Part shown: in pieces, positions 39,760 through 46,908 of the stretch | How the letters are laid out: each line of letters begins with the position of its first letter | Position numbering within the stretch: the first letter of the stretch is position 1 | Source of the DNA: JAIWNK01 sp964453115 | Lineage (GTDB): Bacteria > Chloroflexota > Anaerolineae > Anaerolineales > Anaerolineaceae | NCBI GenBank assembly: GCA_964453115.1 | Contig: CAYVRT010000004.1 | Coordinates: 62,001-126,000, forward strand | Direction: 5' to 3' | DNA length: 64,000 nt | Notes under the pieces: model-generated | Database searches by the model: none | What the model saw: the letters and a program-made list of their open reading frames with translations, nothing else | Told to the model about the DNA's origin: nothing | Program-made: the position numbers and the translations under genes

Positions 39760-41103
39760 TTACCAGATTCGTTCCAGGTCGGGGTTTTCGCAGGCGCGCC
39801 GTCCAACTTTTGCCAGGTTGACCCATTTCCCATGCACGTTGACGCGCACGACATCGGCGGTGAAATCGGTGATGGTTGATCCGTGATTGTCGAACAGCGA
39901 TGAACCAACGGCATAAATATCTACAGGGACATTTAACTTTTCGAAGCGCGTAATTTTTTCGGGGGTGAACCCGCCTGAGACAATAATTTTTACCGCCTGG
40001 CAATATTGCCGGGCGGTTTCGCGCCAGGCTGGTGGAAGATCCCAGTTTTGCCAAGCCGAATCGAGCGCCTGACGGACGAGGAAAACGAGGCGCGGGTTGA
40101 CGCCGAGATCGAGCGCTGGGTCGCCAAGTGGCGGGACGGAGCAATCGCGCTGATTGCCGCTCGTATCAAGCCGGACACCATAAAGCCGGAATTGTTCGGC
40201 GGATTCGGGTTGTTGAGCTTCAATGTGACGGCGGTATTCCTCGAACATGGCCTGACAAACAGCCAGTGAATCATGCACACAATCGTTATTGAAATCTACC
40301 AATGCGATGCGTGGAATGTGGCGGGGTAGGGTGCGGGCAAACGCCAGCATGGCCTGGCAAGTATCGCCAAGGAAGCATGCGATGGCTGCGTGTGCAACCG
40401 TACCGCCGCCTGCGCCGCCCCACCAATCGCCCTGGGCATCGGTGGAGACAAAAGGTCCCAGGGTGTGGGCATAATCAAGATTATAGCGCTGGACGGCAAT
40501 TTGATAGGCGTAACCATCCGCAGCCTGCACTTCGTGCAGGTCAAAACGAGCCGGGAAGAAGAGAATGGGTTTGCCGCGCGTGGCAATCAAAGTTTGATAG
40601 ACATTGGTGGCAACGCGGCTGGCGCGTGTGAGGATGCCCAGGGTGGGCGTTTCCAGGATGGCAAAATCGCGGTAGCGTCCGCGTACGCGCAGAACCGGGC
40701 GGATGTGCAGTGGATCACCATCATAGGCAACGGTGCAGCCATCCTGCACAGCCCAAACTTGAAGTCGGTCGGCAGTGTTGATGAAGGTTTCTGCTTCGAA
40801 ATAACCGGTGCAATGACGCAGCATCGTCAGGGCCTTATCTACACCTACAACCAGCGTGTTGCCGGCGCGCCGGGTGAACCATTGCATTTCAACTTCAATA
40901 TCGCCGGGAAGCAGACCCTGTGGGGAAAGATTGTCCGGCAGGTTGTGTTGGTTGCCGGTGTAGGTTTCGCCGTTGGTGGATAGCGTGGAAAGGATGGCGG
41001 CAATATTGACAAAGTATTTGTCGGTGTACCAGCCGCGCCGCATCCGTTCAATGTCGAGTTTGAAGGTGCTGTTATCGAGCCGTTTTTGGTCAAAGAAACT
41101 CAT
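39760..41103 (-). CDS. pncB: Nicotinate phosphoribosyltransferase
   Basis: A 447-residue enzyme joining nicotinate to PRPP for NAD salvage. It has DKYFVNIAAIL near the start, the catalytic loop region with VNTADRLQVWAVQDG, and the PRPP-binding end with VKIIVSGGFTPEKITRFE and VDIYAVGSSLFDNHGSTITDFTADVVRV, matching the type II nicotinate phosphoribosyltransferase fold. GAGGTGAC precedes the ATG. A consensus promoter followed by a palindrome lies immediately upstream, so regulation by NAD status through a dedicated repressor is probable. No other NAD genes are adjacent. Confidence 0.88.
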   Translation of the reverse strand: MSFFDQKRLDNSTFKLDIERMRRGWYTDKYFVNIAAILSTLSTNGETYTGNQHNLPDNLSPQGLLPGDIEVEMQWFTRRAGNTLVVGVDKALTMLRHCTGYFEAETFINTADRLQVWAVQDGCTVAYDGDPLHIRPVLRVRGRYRDFAILETPTLGILTRASRVATNVYQTLIATRGKPILFFPARFDLHEVQAADGYAYQIAVQRYNLDYAHTLGPFVSTDAQGDWWGGAGGGTVAHAAIACFLGDTCQAMLAFARTLPRHIPRIALVDFNNDCVHDSLAVCQAMFEEYRRHIEAQQPESAEQFRLYGVRLDTSGNQRDCSVPPLGDPALDLGVNPRLVFLVRQALDSAWQNWDLPPAWRETARQYCQAVKIIVSGGFTPEKITRFEKLNVPVDIYAVGSSLFDNHGSTITDFTADVVRVNVHGKWVNLAKVGRRACENPDLERIW

Positions 41104-41114
41104 GTCACCTCTTT

Positions 41115-41133
41115 AAGTGTATAAATTACACTT
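41115..41133. promoter_or_regulatory. Palindromic operator candidate in front of pncB
   Basis: Perfect inverted repeat AAGTGTA - 5 bases - TACACTT, beginning directly downstream of the -10 and covering the expected start site. This is classic repressor placement. NiaR- or NrtR-type NAD repressors are candidates by function, but I cannot match the motif from memory with confidence. Confidence 0.6.
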
Positions 41134-41161
41134 ATTATAAGGCGTTTACGGCGTTTGTCAA
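41134..41161 (-). promoter_or_regulatory. Consensus promoter of pncB
   Basis: Minus strand TTGACA, 16-bp spacer, TATAAT: both hexamers match the sigma-70 consensus perfectly, the strongest promoter in the window. Such strength needs repression, which the adjacent palindrome may supply. Confidence 0.85.
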
Positions 41162-41176
41162 GAGAGGCGGGGTGGG

Positions 41177-42373
41177 TTATATTGATAGGCCGGGAAGAGA
41201 AACCGACGGTGCAAGTTCAATGGTAGAGGCATGGAGATAAGTGGCAAAGGCTTGCAGTGCCTGGGAAATTGCTTGCTGGAGAGGTGGGGTGGGCTGTTGA
41301 TTGGCTTCCCACCACCAGTTTTGGATGGTGAGTCGCCCTGTTTTGCGTTCGAAACTGGGGTCAAAGCGAGCAACGAACTGGTCACCATACAGGACGGGCA
41401 GGGTGTAATGGCCATATTTGCGCTGTGCCGGTGGTTTGTATACTTCCCAAATGTAATCGAAGTTGAAGAGCAAACGCAAGCGCTGACGATCCCAAAGCAG
41501 GTTATCGAGCGGGGCAAGGAAGCTGATGCTGGGTTCGGCAGGTGGAGGACTTTCAAGCAGGGAGAGGTCGGTGTTGCGCAGGTAGAAGATGTGCCGAGGT
41601 AGGCTGTTGATTAGCACAGCCTGGATGAGGCCTTGTTGCAAGAGGCGCTTTAGGGCTGCCTGACGCTGTGCGCTTTTGCATTCCAGAATGCCGCCCCAGT
41701 GTTCACCTGCGCCAGGGTGTGCCAGGCCAAGGCTGCCAATGCGGCGCAGGATGTGCCAGTCGTGATAGGCTTCGAGGGTGGGGAAGGGGTCGGGCGTTTG
41801 AAGGATTTCGGTTGACAACAAATGCTCGACGGAGTCGAAAAAACGGCGGGTGCCAATGCGATGATGGATGCCTATTTCACCGCTGAAGTAGAGCGCTTCA
41901 AGGGTGGAACGCACCAGGCGGGTGGAACCCCAAAACCAGTCGGCGCGCTCTTTGTTTTCAATATCTATGGAGGAGAGCGGTCCGCGCTGCTTCAGGTTTT
42001 GGCGGACGAAATCAGCGAGGCGCATGCCAGGCTGATCGGGTTGGGCGTAGTGTTGGCGCATGATTGACCGGCGCCGGGCAAAGCAAGGCCAATCGGCGGC
42101 GGTGTAGATGCTCATGACCTTGTCCCAGCCATCCCAGAGCAGTCGGTCATGGTAGAGTAATTCATCCAGCATGGCTGAAGAATAATCTTGTAGGCGGGCT
42201 TGCAGAACCAGGTGTGGGTTGGGGCCAACAATGTTGACCGGGTCATATTGGATGCAGCCAAAGCGTTGTATGAGTTGTAAGATTCCCTGCTTGCCTTGCA
42301 AACTGCGCGGCGGCCAGAGGAATTGTTGGGCAAGCAAGAAATGCTGTGCCTGGGTTGGGGTGAGAGTGAGCAT
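41177..42373 (-). CDS. YcaQ/AlkZ-type winged-helix DNA glycosylase
   Basis: A 398-residue HTH_42 protein. Members such as E. coli YcaQ (AlkX) and Streptomyces AlkZ remove alkylated or cross-linked bases. Recognisable parts are the N-terminal LTLTPTQAQHFLLAQQFL and FGCIQYDPVNIVGPNPHLVLQARL, the middle winged-helix repeats, and the family hallmark SFLAPLDNLLWDRQRLRLLFNFDYIWEVYKP followed by KYGHYTLPVLYGD. The start ATG at 42373 lies exactly 6 bases after the -10 of a consensus promoter, so translation probably begins at the 5' end of a leaderless mRNA. It is divergent from the phosphoribosyltransferase gene and shares promoter DNA with it. Confidence 0.82.
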   Translation of the reverse strand: MLTLTPTQAQHFLLAQQFLWPPRSLQGKQGILQLIQRFGCIQYDPVNIVGPNPHLVLQARLQDYSSAMLDELLYHDRLLWDGWDKVMSIYTAADWPCFARRRSIMRQHYAQPDQPGMRLADFVRQNLKQRGPLSSIDIENKERADWFWGSTRLVRSTLEALYFSGEIGIHHRIGTRRFFDSVEHLLSTEILQTPDPFPTLEAYHDWHILRRIGSLGLAHPGAGEHWGGILECKSAQRQAALKRLLQQGLIQAVLINSLPRHIFYLRNTDLSLLESPPPAEPSISFLAPLDNLLWDRQRLRLLFNFDYIWEVYKPPAQRKYGHYTLPVLYGDQFVARFDPSFERKTGRLTIQNWWWEANQQPTPPLQQAISQALQAFATYLHASTIELAPSVSLPGLSI

Positions 42374-42379
42374 GGATTG

Positions 42380-42408
42380 ATTTTAGAATGAACGTTCTGG
42401 TTTGTCAA
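42380..42408 (-). promoter_or_regulatory. Promoter of the YcaQ-like gene (leaderless)
   Basis: Minus strand TTGACA, 17-bp spacer, TAAAAT, then 6 bases to the ATG, putting +1 on the A of the start codon. The spacer contains the palindrome GAACGTTC (42390-42397), a possible operator half. Confidence 0.75.
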
Positions 42409-42430
42409 GCAAAAGGCAACATGGTACAAT
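42402..42430 (+). promoter_or_regulatory. Promoter of the adenine phosphoribosyltransferase-like gene
   Basis: TTGTCA, 17-bp spacer, TACAAT with an extended TGG. The -35 hexamer shares 5 of its 6 base pairs with the opposite promoter's -35, so the two polymerases compete for the same DNA. Confidence 0.7.
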
Positions 42431-42477
42431 CAATTGAACACCGACAGGTGTATCTTAATCAATTGGGAGCGGTTGTA

Positions 42478-43032
42478 ATGAAAGATACGCGTGAGACGTA
42501 TGCGGTGGAAGTGGCAGGGGTGAAACGGGATTTGCGTCTGTTTGAGGTCAAACCAGGTTTGCGGATCGCCATTTTGAATATTTTGGGTGATACTGAGTTG
42601 GTTGGTGCTTGCGCCAAAGCATTGGCTGAAAAACTTTTTGGGCACGAGTATGATGCAATTGTGACGGCGGAAACAAAAAGCATCCCGTTGGCGCATATGC
42701 TGTCGGTTGAGACGGGGAAACCGTATGTGATTTTACGTAAATCCTATAAGCCTTATATGGGTGAGGCATTGCAAGCTGAGACGCTTTCGATTACAACCGG
42801 CGCGCCGCAGACGTTGTATCTGGATGAGAAAGATTGTGTATTGTTGTGTGGACGGCGGGTTGTAATTTTAGATGATGTGATCAGCACTGGTTCAACTTTG
42901 CAGGGTATGCGCCTGGTGATGCAGAAGGCTGGCGCAACAGTTGTGGCGGAGACGGCAATTTTTACGGAAGGTGAACGTGCCAAGTGGTCACAGATTGTGG
43001 CGCTGGGGCATTTGCCAGTCTTTAGTGATTGA
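42478..43032 (+). CDS. apt: Adenine phosphoribosyltransferase-like enzyme
   Basis: A 184-residue type I phosphoribosyltransferase. The PRPP-binding signature is VVILDDVISTGSTL (about residues 126-139), followed by GMRLVMQKAGA. The YDAIVTAETKSIPLAHMLSVETGKPYVILRKSYKPYMG stretch carries the RKxxK-type flexible loop of adenine/xanthine enzymes. It salvages a purine base with PRPP; adenine is the most likely but xanthine is not excluded. I chose the ATG at 42478 with GGGAGCGG upstream and a leader of about 40 bases; earlier in-frame starts lie within or before the promoter. Its 3' end overlaps the convergent lipoprotein gene by 11 bases. Confidence 0.8.
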   Translation: MKDTRETYAVEVAGVKRDLRLFEVKPGLRIAILNILGDTELVGACAKALAEKLFGHEYDAIVTAETKSIPLAHMLSVETGKPYVILRKSYKPYMGEALQAETLSITTGAPQTLYLDEKDCVLLCGRRVVILDDVISTGSTLQGMRLVMQKAGATVVAETAIFTEGERAKWSQIVALGHLPVFSD

Positions 43033-43534
43033 GCGTGCGTGGAGCATCCATGCTGAACAGGGATGGCTGAGCAGCGTCCTCGCAGCGCGGGGTATCGGAG
43101 AGTGGCTGTCCATTGGGGTCGAGGACAGGAATATCCAGCGCTGTTGAACTGCCCGAAAAACGCAATCGCAATGAGATTGTGCCTTGGGGTGGATTGTTGC
43201 ACCAGTTATTCCAGCGAAATTCGATTGCCAGGCTATCCTGTGGGGAGAGGGTGTAGGTGCTGAGAAGGTCGCTGTCGGAGATGCTTTGGACGGCGAGAAA
43301 ATTTCCGCTTTCGTCGAGGACGATGACTTGAGGGCTGCCGCTCCAAGTGCAATTGGTGTTGGTGTAATTGGTGAGCGTGATTTGTCCAGTCAGGCTGCCT
43401 GTGGCTGCCAGCCAGGTGGCGGAAGGGGTTAGCTTGGCAAGCGAACAAGCTGCATCTGGTGTGATTTGGGGCGTGGCTGATTGGCAGGCGGTGAGGAGGG
43501 TGAAGAGGAGAAAGAAGATAAGCGGGGATTTCAC
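43022..43534 (-). CDS. Small lipoprotein, DUF4232-like
   Basis: A 170-residue exported lipoprotein: hydrophobic signal LIFFLLFTLL and lipobox LTAC (Cys 17). The mature part is a single beta-sandwich-like domain, LTGQITLTNYTNTNCTWSGSPQVIVLDESGN through SLAIEFRWNNWC, reminiscent of DUF4232 domains, which are common on actinobacterial and Chloroflexota surfaces. Three or four cysteines could form disulfides outside the cell. Function unknown. Its ATG overlaps the galactokinase stop codon (ATGA), so it is the last gene of the minus-strand operon that begins at 46613. Confidence 0.65.
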   Translation of the reverse strand: MKSPLIFFLLFTLLTACQSATPQITPDAACSLAKLTPSATWLAATGSLTGQITLTNYTNTNCTWSGSPQVIVLDESGNFLAVQSISDSDLLSTYTLSPQDSLAIEFRWNNWCNNPPQGTISLRLRFSGSSTALDIPVLDPNGQPLSDTPRCEDAAQPSLFSMDAPRTLNH

Positions 43535-44670
43535 GGCTCGACCCAGGCGCCATTGCTGGCATGACAGAGGTAAACCTCAGCTCGTTTGCCGCATTTGCTC
43601 GCATAGCCATCGGTTAGTTGGGCGATGAAGGACTCGGCCTGCGCTTCTTCAACCAGGTTGACCGTACAGCCACCAAAGCCTGCTCCGCTCAGCCGGGCGC
43701 CCAGGCAGCCTGGGATATTGGCGGCAATTTCAACCAGTGCATCCAGCTCGGGGATGCTGACTTCGTATAGATCGCGAAGTGAGGCGTGACCGGCGAACAT
43801 GAGCTGTCCAAAGCGGGTGGAATCGCCTTTTTCAAGACATTGTGCCGCTTCATCAACGCGAGCACATTCTTCCACCACGTGTTGGGCGCGTTTTTGTACC
43901 ATGGGCGGTAACTGACTGCTGACGCGGGCAAAATCTATTGGGGAGACATCGCGTAAAGCGCGCACATTGGGCAATTTGCTTTGTAAGTGGCGCACCGCTT
44001 CTTCACATGCAGCGCGGCGCTCATTATAGGCTGAGGTTGCCAGGCTGCGGCGCATTTTGGAATCGGCAATGATGATTGCAGCCCCGACGGGAAGTGGAAC
44101 CGGACGCCAGAGCAGGGTGCGCGTGTCAAAATGCAGAGCGTGCCCGGCGACACCATTGGCACACGCAAATTGATCCATCAGGCCGCAATTAACGCCCACA
44201 TAGCGGTTTTCGGCCTCCTGGCAAAGGCGGGCAAGCGTTAGCCGGTCCAGTTCCCAATTACCCAATGCCTGCCACAGGACAGCAAAGCCAACTTCCACGG
44301 CGGCTGAGGAGCTTAGCCCGGCGCCCATGGGGACACTTGAAGTGAAGGCGGCTTCCATTCCTTGTAGACGGATGCCGTGTTGCTCCAGTACCCAGGCAAC
44401 ACCTGCCGGGTAGAGCGCCCAGGATGGTAGCGGGTTGCCGGCTGTATCCTGCCGGGTGGAGAGTAAATCCAGGTCAAAAGTGATTTTTTGATTGAGATCG
44501 AGGGCGTGTAAGGTGACCTTTCGGCCTGGTTGCAATTCAGCACCCAGTTGCACGTTGCGGTCAATGGCAGCCGGCAAAACAGCGCCATCATTGTAATCTA
44601 CGTGTTCGCCAAGCAGATTGACCCGGCCCGGTGAAACAACACGATAGGGGGCGTTTTTAAGTTCGAACAT
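43531..44670 (-). CDS. galK: Galactokinase
   Basis: A 379-residue GHMP-family kinase that phosphorylates galactose at C1. It has SPGRVNLLGEHVDYNDGAVLPAAID (the galactokinase signature), the ATP loop VPMGAGLSSSAAVEV, the catalytic aspartate segment GLMDQFACANGV, and the C-terminal GARLSGAGFGGCTVNLV. I start at the ATG at 44670, behind GGAGA; a long in-frame extension upstream only shadows the GIY-YIG gene. galT and galE of the Leloir pathway are not adjacent, although a sugar epimerase is encoded in the glycan cluster at 50.6 kb. It overlaps both neighbours and is surely cotranscribed. Confidence 0.92.
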   Translation of the reverse strand: MFELKNAPYRVVSPGRVNLLGEHVDYNDGAVLPAAIDRNVQLGAELQPGRKVTLHALDLNQKITFDLDLLSTRQDTAGNPLPSWALYPAGVAWVLEQHGIRLQGMEAAFTSSVPMGAGLSSSAAVEVGFAVLWQALGNWELDRLTLARLCQEAENRYVGVNCGLMDQFACANGVAGHALHFDTRTLLWRPVPLPVGAAIIIADSKMRRSLATSAYNERRAACEEAVRHLQSKLPNVRALRDVSPIDFARVSSQLPPMVQKRAQHVVEECARVDEAAQCLEKGDSTRFGQLMFAGHASLRDLYEVSIPELDALVEIAANIPGCLGARLSGAGFGGCTVNLVEEAQAESFIAQLTDGYASKCGKRAEVYLCHASNGAWVEP

Positions 44671-44938
44671 GATTTTCTTCTCCACAAACAGGGGTTTGAT
44701 TTTGAACGAGACGCTGTTTTTGGGCGTGGTTGAGGCGTTTGATGGCAAGTTCTCGGCGCTGTGCGGTGGCCCGGTCGGGTTGGCTTTCCAGGTAGACCAG
44801 GCGCACCGGGCCATGGGTGCGGGTGTAGGCTGCGCCCTGGCCGCGGTTGTGTTGTTGGACGCGGCGTTGCGGATTGGTTGTCCAACCCGTGTAGAAACTG
44901 CCATCGGCACATTCCACCATGTAGCAGTAAAAGGGCAT
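44657..44938 (-). CDS. GIY-YIG endonuclease-domain protein (YhbQ/UPF0213-like)
   Basis: A 93-residue protein that is essentially one GIY-YIG nuclease domain. The variant core motif reads CYMVECADGSFYTGWT, so the tyrosine pair appears as CYM and YTG, as in UPF0213. The catalytic arginine follows in NPQRRVQQHN, and a glutamate in AQRRELAIKRL could bind the metal. Small single-domain members nick or process DNA repair intermediates; roles are poorly known. It lies 5 bases after the TyrA-like gene and overlaps galK by 14 bases, so it is translated as part of that operon. Confidence 0.85.
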   Translation of the reverse strand: MPFYCYMVECADGSFYTGWTTNPQRRVQQHNRGQGAAYTRTHGPVRLVYLESQPDRATAQRRELAIKRLNHAQKQRLVQNQTPVCGEENHVRT

Positions 44939-44943
44939 TGGAA

Positions 44944-45939
44944 TCAGGCGGAGGGTTTGCGGGGGCGAATGCCGATCAGGCGATTAAGCATTTCGCCAAC
45001 AGTGGGTAGTTTAAAGGCGCTTTCGGGATTATCTAGAATGGGATCCCAGGCATTGCGCCGCCGCTCTGTTTCCCAGGTTTTGCGGTTTTCAGCTGCCTGA
45101 GCAAAGATTTGCATCAACGATGTTTCATCTTGTTCTTGCAGACCGTTGCGCAGGGATTGCAGGGTGCCGATGTATTGATCGAGCATGCGAAGGTTATTCT
45201 CACGGTTTAAGAACAGGGCATGAGTCAGGGATTCGCTGTCATCGAGCAGGGTTTCCGGGTCGGTTGCGGAAGCGTAGGCACGCCCGGCCATTTTTCGGGC
45301 TTCCTTCCAGCCGGGTTGCAGGGTGGTAGTAAGTACCAGGGCGGTAGCTTCTAATCGGGGCAGAATTTCGCTGCTGGCAAGCAGACCATCCGCTTCCATT
45401 GCTGTGGTGAAGCAGGCTTGTGCACCAAGCAATACACATAATTCATCGGCTAGTTTGAGAGCCGCAGGATCGGTATCTGTTGCATCACTGATCAAGATCT
45501 GACTGTGTTGAAACAGGTCGGAATGAGCCGTTTCGGGGCCATTGCCGGCTTCTTTGAGATAGGCCGGATTGAGACTTGGGGTGAAGCCAAGCAGGTATCG
45601 CTGGGCAGGGAAGAGTTCTTTTGCCCATTGGTGAGCGGTTTGATGACAGGGGTTTGTGCTGAGAACGACGGCTCCTTGTTTGAGAACGGGAGCAATCAAT
45701 TCCAGTGTGATTCGCAGCTCAGCCGTTGGCGCGGCAATGAGGATCAGGTCTGCTTTTTCGACAGCAGCCGGCAAGTTGCGAAAGCTGTGATCTAGTGCAC
45801 CCAGCTTGAGCACGCGATCGGTGCGGGCAGGGTCGCGGTCAATACCGGAGCGATGGATTTTGGCTTTGTGCGGGGCAAGTGCCAGGCCAAAGGATGCGCC
45901 CAGGCGGTTGAGGCCGATGAGGGTCAGTTCGACGGGCAT
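44944..45939 (-). CDS. Prephenate dehydrogenase-like (TyrA-type) oxidoreductase
   Basis: A 331-residue NAD(P)-dependent protein. The Rossmann start is LTLIGLNRLGASFGLAL, where the usual GxGxxG reads GLNRLG, a relaxed form. DLILIAAPTAELRITLELIAPVLKQGAVV resembles TyrA, and a helical dimerisation domain occupies the second half. Whether it oxidises prephenate or arogenate, or a different substrate, is unclear because no other aromatic amino acid genes are near and the second half diverges. AGGAGA stands 7 bases from the ATG. It lies 32 bases after the small site-2 protease gene in the same operon. Confidence 0.65.
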   Translation of the reverse strand: MPVELTLIGLNRLGASFGLALAPHKAKIHRSGIDRDPARTDRVLKLGALDHSFRNLPAAVEKADLILIAAPTAELRITLELIAPVLKQGAVVLSTNPCHQTAHQWAKELFPAQRYLLGFTPSLNPAYLKEAGNGPETAHSDLFQHSQILISDATDTDPAALKLADELCVLLGAQACFTTAMEADGLLASSEILPRLEATALVLTTTLQPGWKEARKMAGRAYASATDPETLLDDSESLTHALFLNRENNLRMLDQYIGTLQSLRNGLQEQDETSLMQIFAQAAENRKTWETERRRNAWDPILDNPESAFKLPTVGEMLNRLIGIRPRKPSA

Positions 45940-45971
45940 TTGTTCATCTCCTGAAAAAATGATCGGTGAGG

Positions 45972-46613
45972 TCAGCCGCCAAGCAGCAACCCAAAAAGCA
46001 AATCAATGGCTGGTTCAATGGCCCAGCCGAGGAAGTTGAAGCCCAGGCGGGGGAGGATGACAACCAGAAATAGCAAGAGGAAGGAACTGATGGGGCGGAT
46101 GGCATCCAATGCGCGGGCCATGGGGGGGGGGGCGAAGTAATCGGCAATTTTTTCGCCATCCAGTGGAGCAAGCGGAATGAGGTTAAACAGCATCAGGGCC
46201 AGGTTTGACCAGATGAAGGAGAGCAGGAAAACATACGGGCTGGGGAGCAGCCCGGTGGTGGGGGTGAACTCTACCAGGTTGAGCCGCAATGGAATGGCGG
46301 CTAAGAGGGCTAACAAAAAGTTGGACATGGGGCCAGCCAGAGAGACCCACATCAGTGCGGAAGGCGAGCGACGGCGCAGGGTGTAGGGGTCTACGGGGAC
46401 GGGTTTGGCCCAGCCAAACCCAACCAGAACAAACATGAGCGTTCCAATCAGGTCGAGGTGTGCCAACGGGTTGATTGTCAGGCGGCCATTGGCGCGCGGG
46501 GTATCATCGCCAAAGGCATTGGCAGTGATGGCATGAGCAAATTCATGCACTGGCAATGCAATCAGCATGATCACCAAGTTGGTAATGATGAAAGCGGGGG
46601 CTAAATCAAGCAT
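45972..46613 (-). CDS. Small site-2 protease (M50) membrane metalloprotease
   Basis: A 213-residue compact M50 protease. HEFAH in IALPVHEFAHAITANAFG (about residue 25) is the zinc HExxH, and APLDGEKI near residue 160 carries the third zinc ligand aspartate in LDG. Five or six helices cover most of the protein. The ATG at 46613 is set by the -10 element 6 bases upstream; a long upstream open frame shadows the divergent gene region and has no signal. A run of 11 cytosines on the coding strand (46122-46132) encodes Ala-Pro-Pro-Pro and could slip during replication. It heads the operon with the TyrA-like, GIY-YIG, galK and lipoprotein genes. Confidence 0.83.
   Translation of the reverse strand: MLDLAPAFIITNLVIMLIALPVHEFAHAITANAFGDDTPRANGRLTINPLAHLDLIGTLMFVLVGFGWAKPVPVDPYTLRRRSPSALMWVSLAGPMSNFLLALLAAIPLRLNLVEFTPTTGLLPSPYVFLLSFIWSNLALMLFNLIPLAPLDGEKIADYFAPPPMARALDAIRPISSFLLLFLVVILPRLGFNFLGWAIEPAIDLLFGLLLGG
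46122..46132. repeat. Homopolymer of 11 G in the small site-2 protease gene
   Basis: Eleven consecutive G on the plus strand, inside a coding region (poly-C on the coding strand, Ala-Pro-Pro-Pro). Most G runs in this window are 7 or shorter. A one-base slip would truncate or shift the last 50 residues or so of the protease. Confidence 0.9.
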
Positions 46614-46619
46614 GGGTTG

Positions 46620-46628
46620 ATTATAACA
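46620..46628 (-). promoter_or_regulatory. Extended -10 promoter of the small site-2 protease operon (leaderless)
   Basis: Minus strand TGTTATAAT then CAACCC and the ATG: +1 falls on the A of the start codon. No -35 of note and no ribosome-binding site. Confidence 0.65.
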
Positions 46629-46632
46629 TGGG

Positions 46633-46641
46633 TGGTATAAT
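46633..46641 (+). promoter_or_regulatory. Extended -10 promoter of the DUF951 gene (leaderless)
   Basis: TGGTATAAT then CTGGAC and the GTG start: +1 falls on the G of the start codon. The hexamer lies only 10 bp from the opposing -10 of the protease operon. Confidence 0.65.
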
Positions 46642-46647
46642 CTGGAC

Positions 46648-46854
46648 GTGTTACCCGAGCTAAAGCTGGAAGATGTTGTTCGTTTGCGCAAACCGCATCC
46701 CTGTGGATCGTATGACTGGAAAGTGGTGCGGCTGGGGGCAGATATTGGGCTGGAGTGTTGTCGGTGTGGGCGGCGGGTGGTGCTTACACGGCGTGAGCTT
46801 GCGCGGCGGCTAAAGCGTTTATTGGGGCAAACGATTCCATTGGGGGAGGATTGA
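46648..46854 (+). CDS. DUF951 family protein
   Basis: A 68-residue conserved protein of unknown function found widely in Gram-positive-type bacteria. The typical core is DVVRLRKPHPCGSYDWKVVRLGADIGLECCRCGRRV, with a CG and a CxxC that may bind zinc, followed by a basic helix RRELARRLKRLL. It probably binds nucleic acid or protein; no biochemical role is established to my knowledge. It begins with GTG at the predicted 5' end of its mRNA. It is followed 54 bases later by the tsaE gene. Confidence 0.83.
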   Translation: MLPELKLEDVVRLRKPHPCGSYDWKVVRLGADIGLECCRCGRRVVLTRRELARRLKRLLGQTIPLGED

Positions 46855-46895
46855 ATTCTGGCTTTGTGAGAGTGGCGCAAGCGCAATCTTTCGAG

Positions 46896-46901
46896 TAGAA
46901 T
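46896..46901 (+). promoter_or_regulatory. Candidate -10 of the tsaE-tsaB-rimI-udg operon (leaderless tsaE)
   Basis: TAGAAT lies 7 bases before the tsaE ATG. AAAGG is present but adjacent to the ATG, too near to serve as a Shine-Dalgarno site. The -35 region is weak, so confidence is modest. Confidence 0.45.
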
Positions 46902-46908
46902 CAAAGGT

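Noticed and set aside
41115..41133. Calling the pncB palindrome a NiaR or NrtR site
   Set aside because: The regulated function fits, but I cannot reproduce the published consensus reliably, so it stays an unnamed operator.
44671..44910. N-terminal extension of galactokinase
   Set aside because: It only shadows the GIY-YIG gene, and galactokinase motifs begin right after the ATG at 44670.
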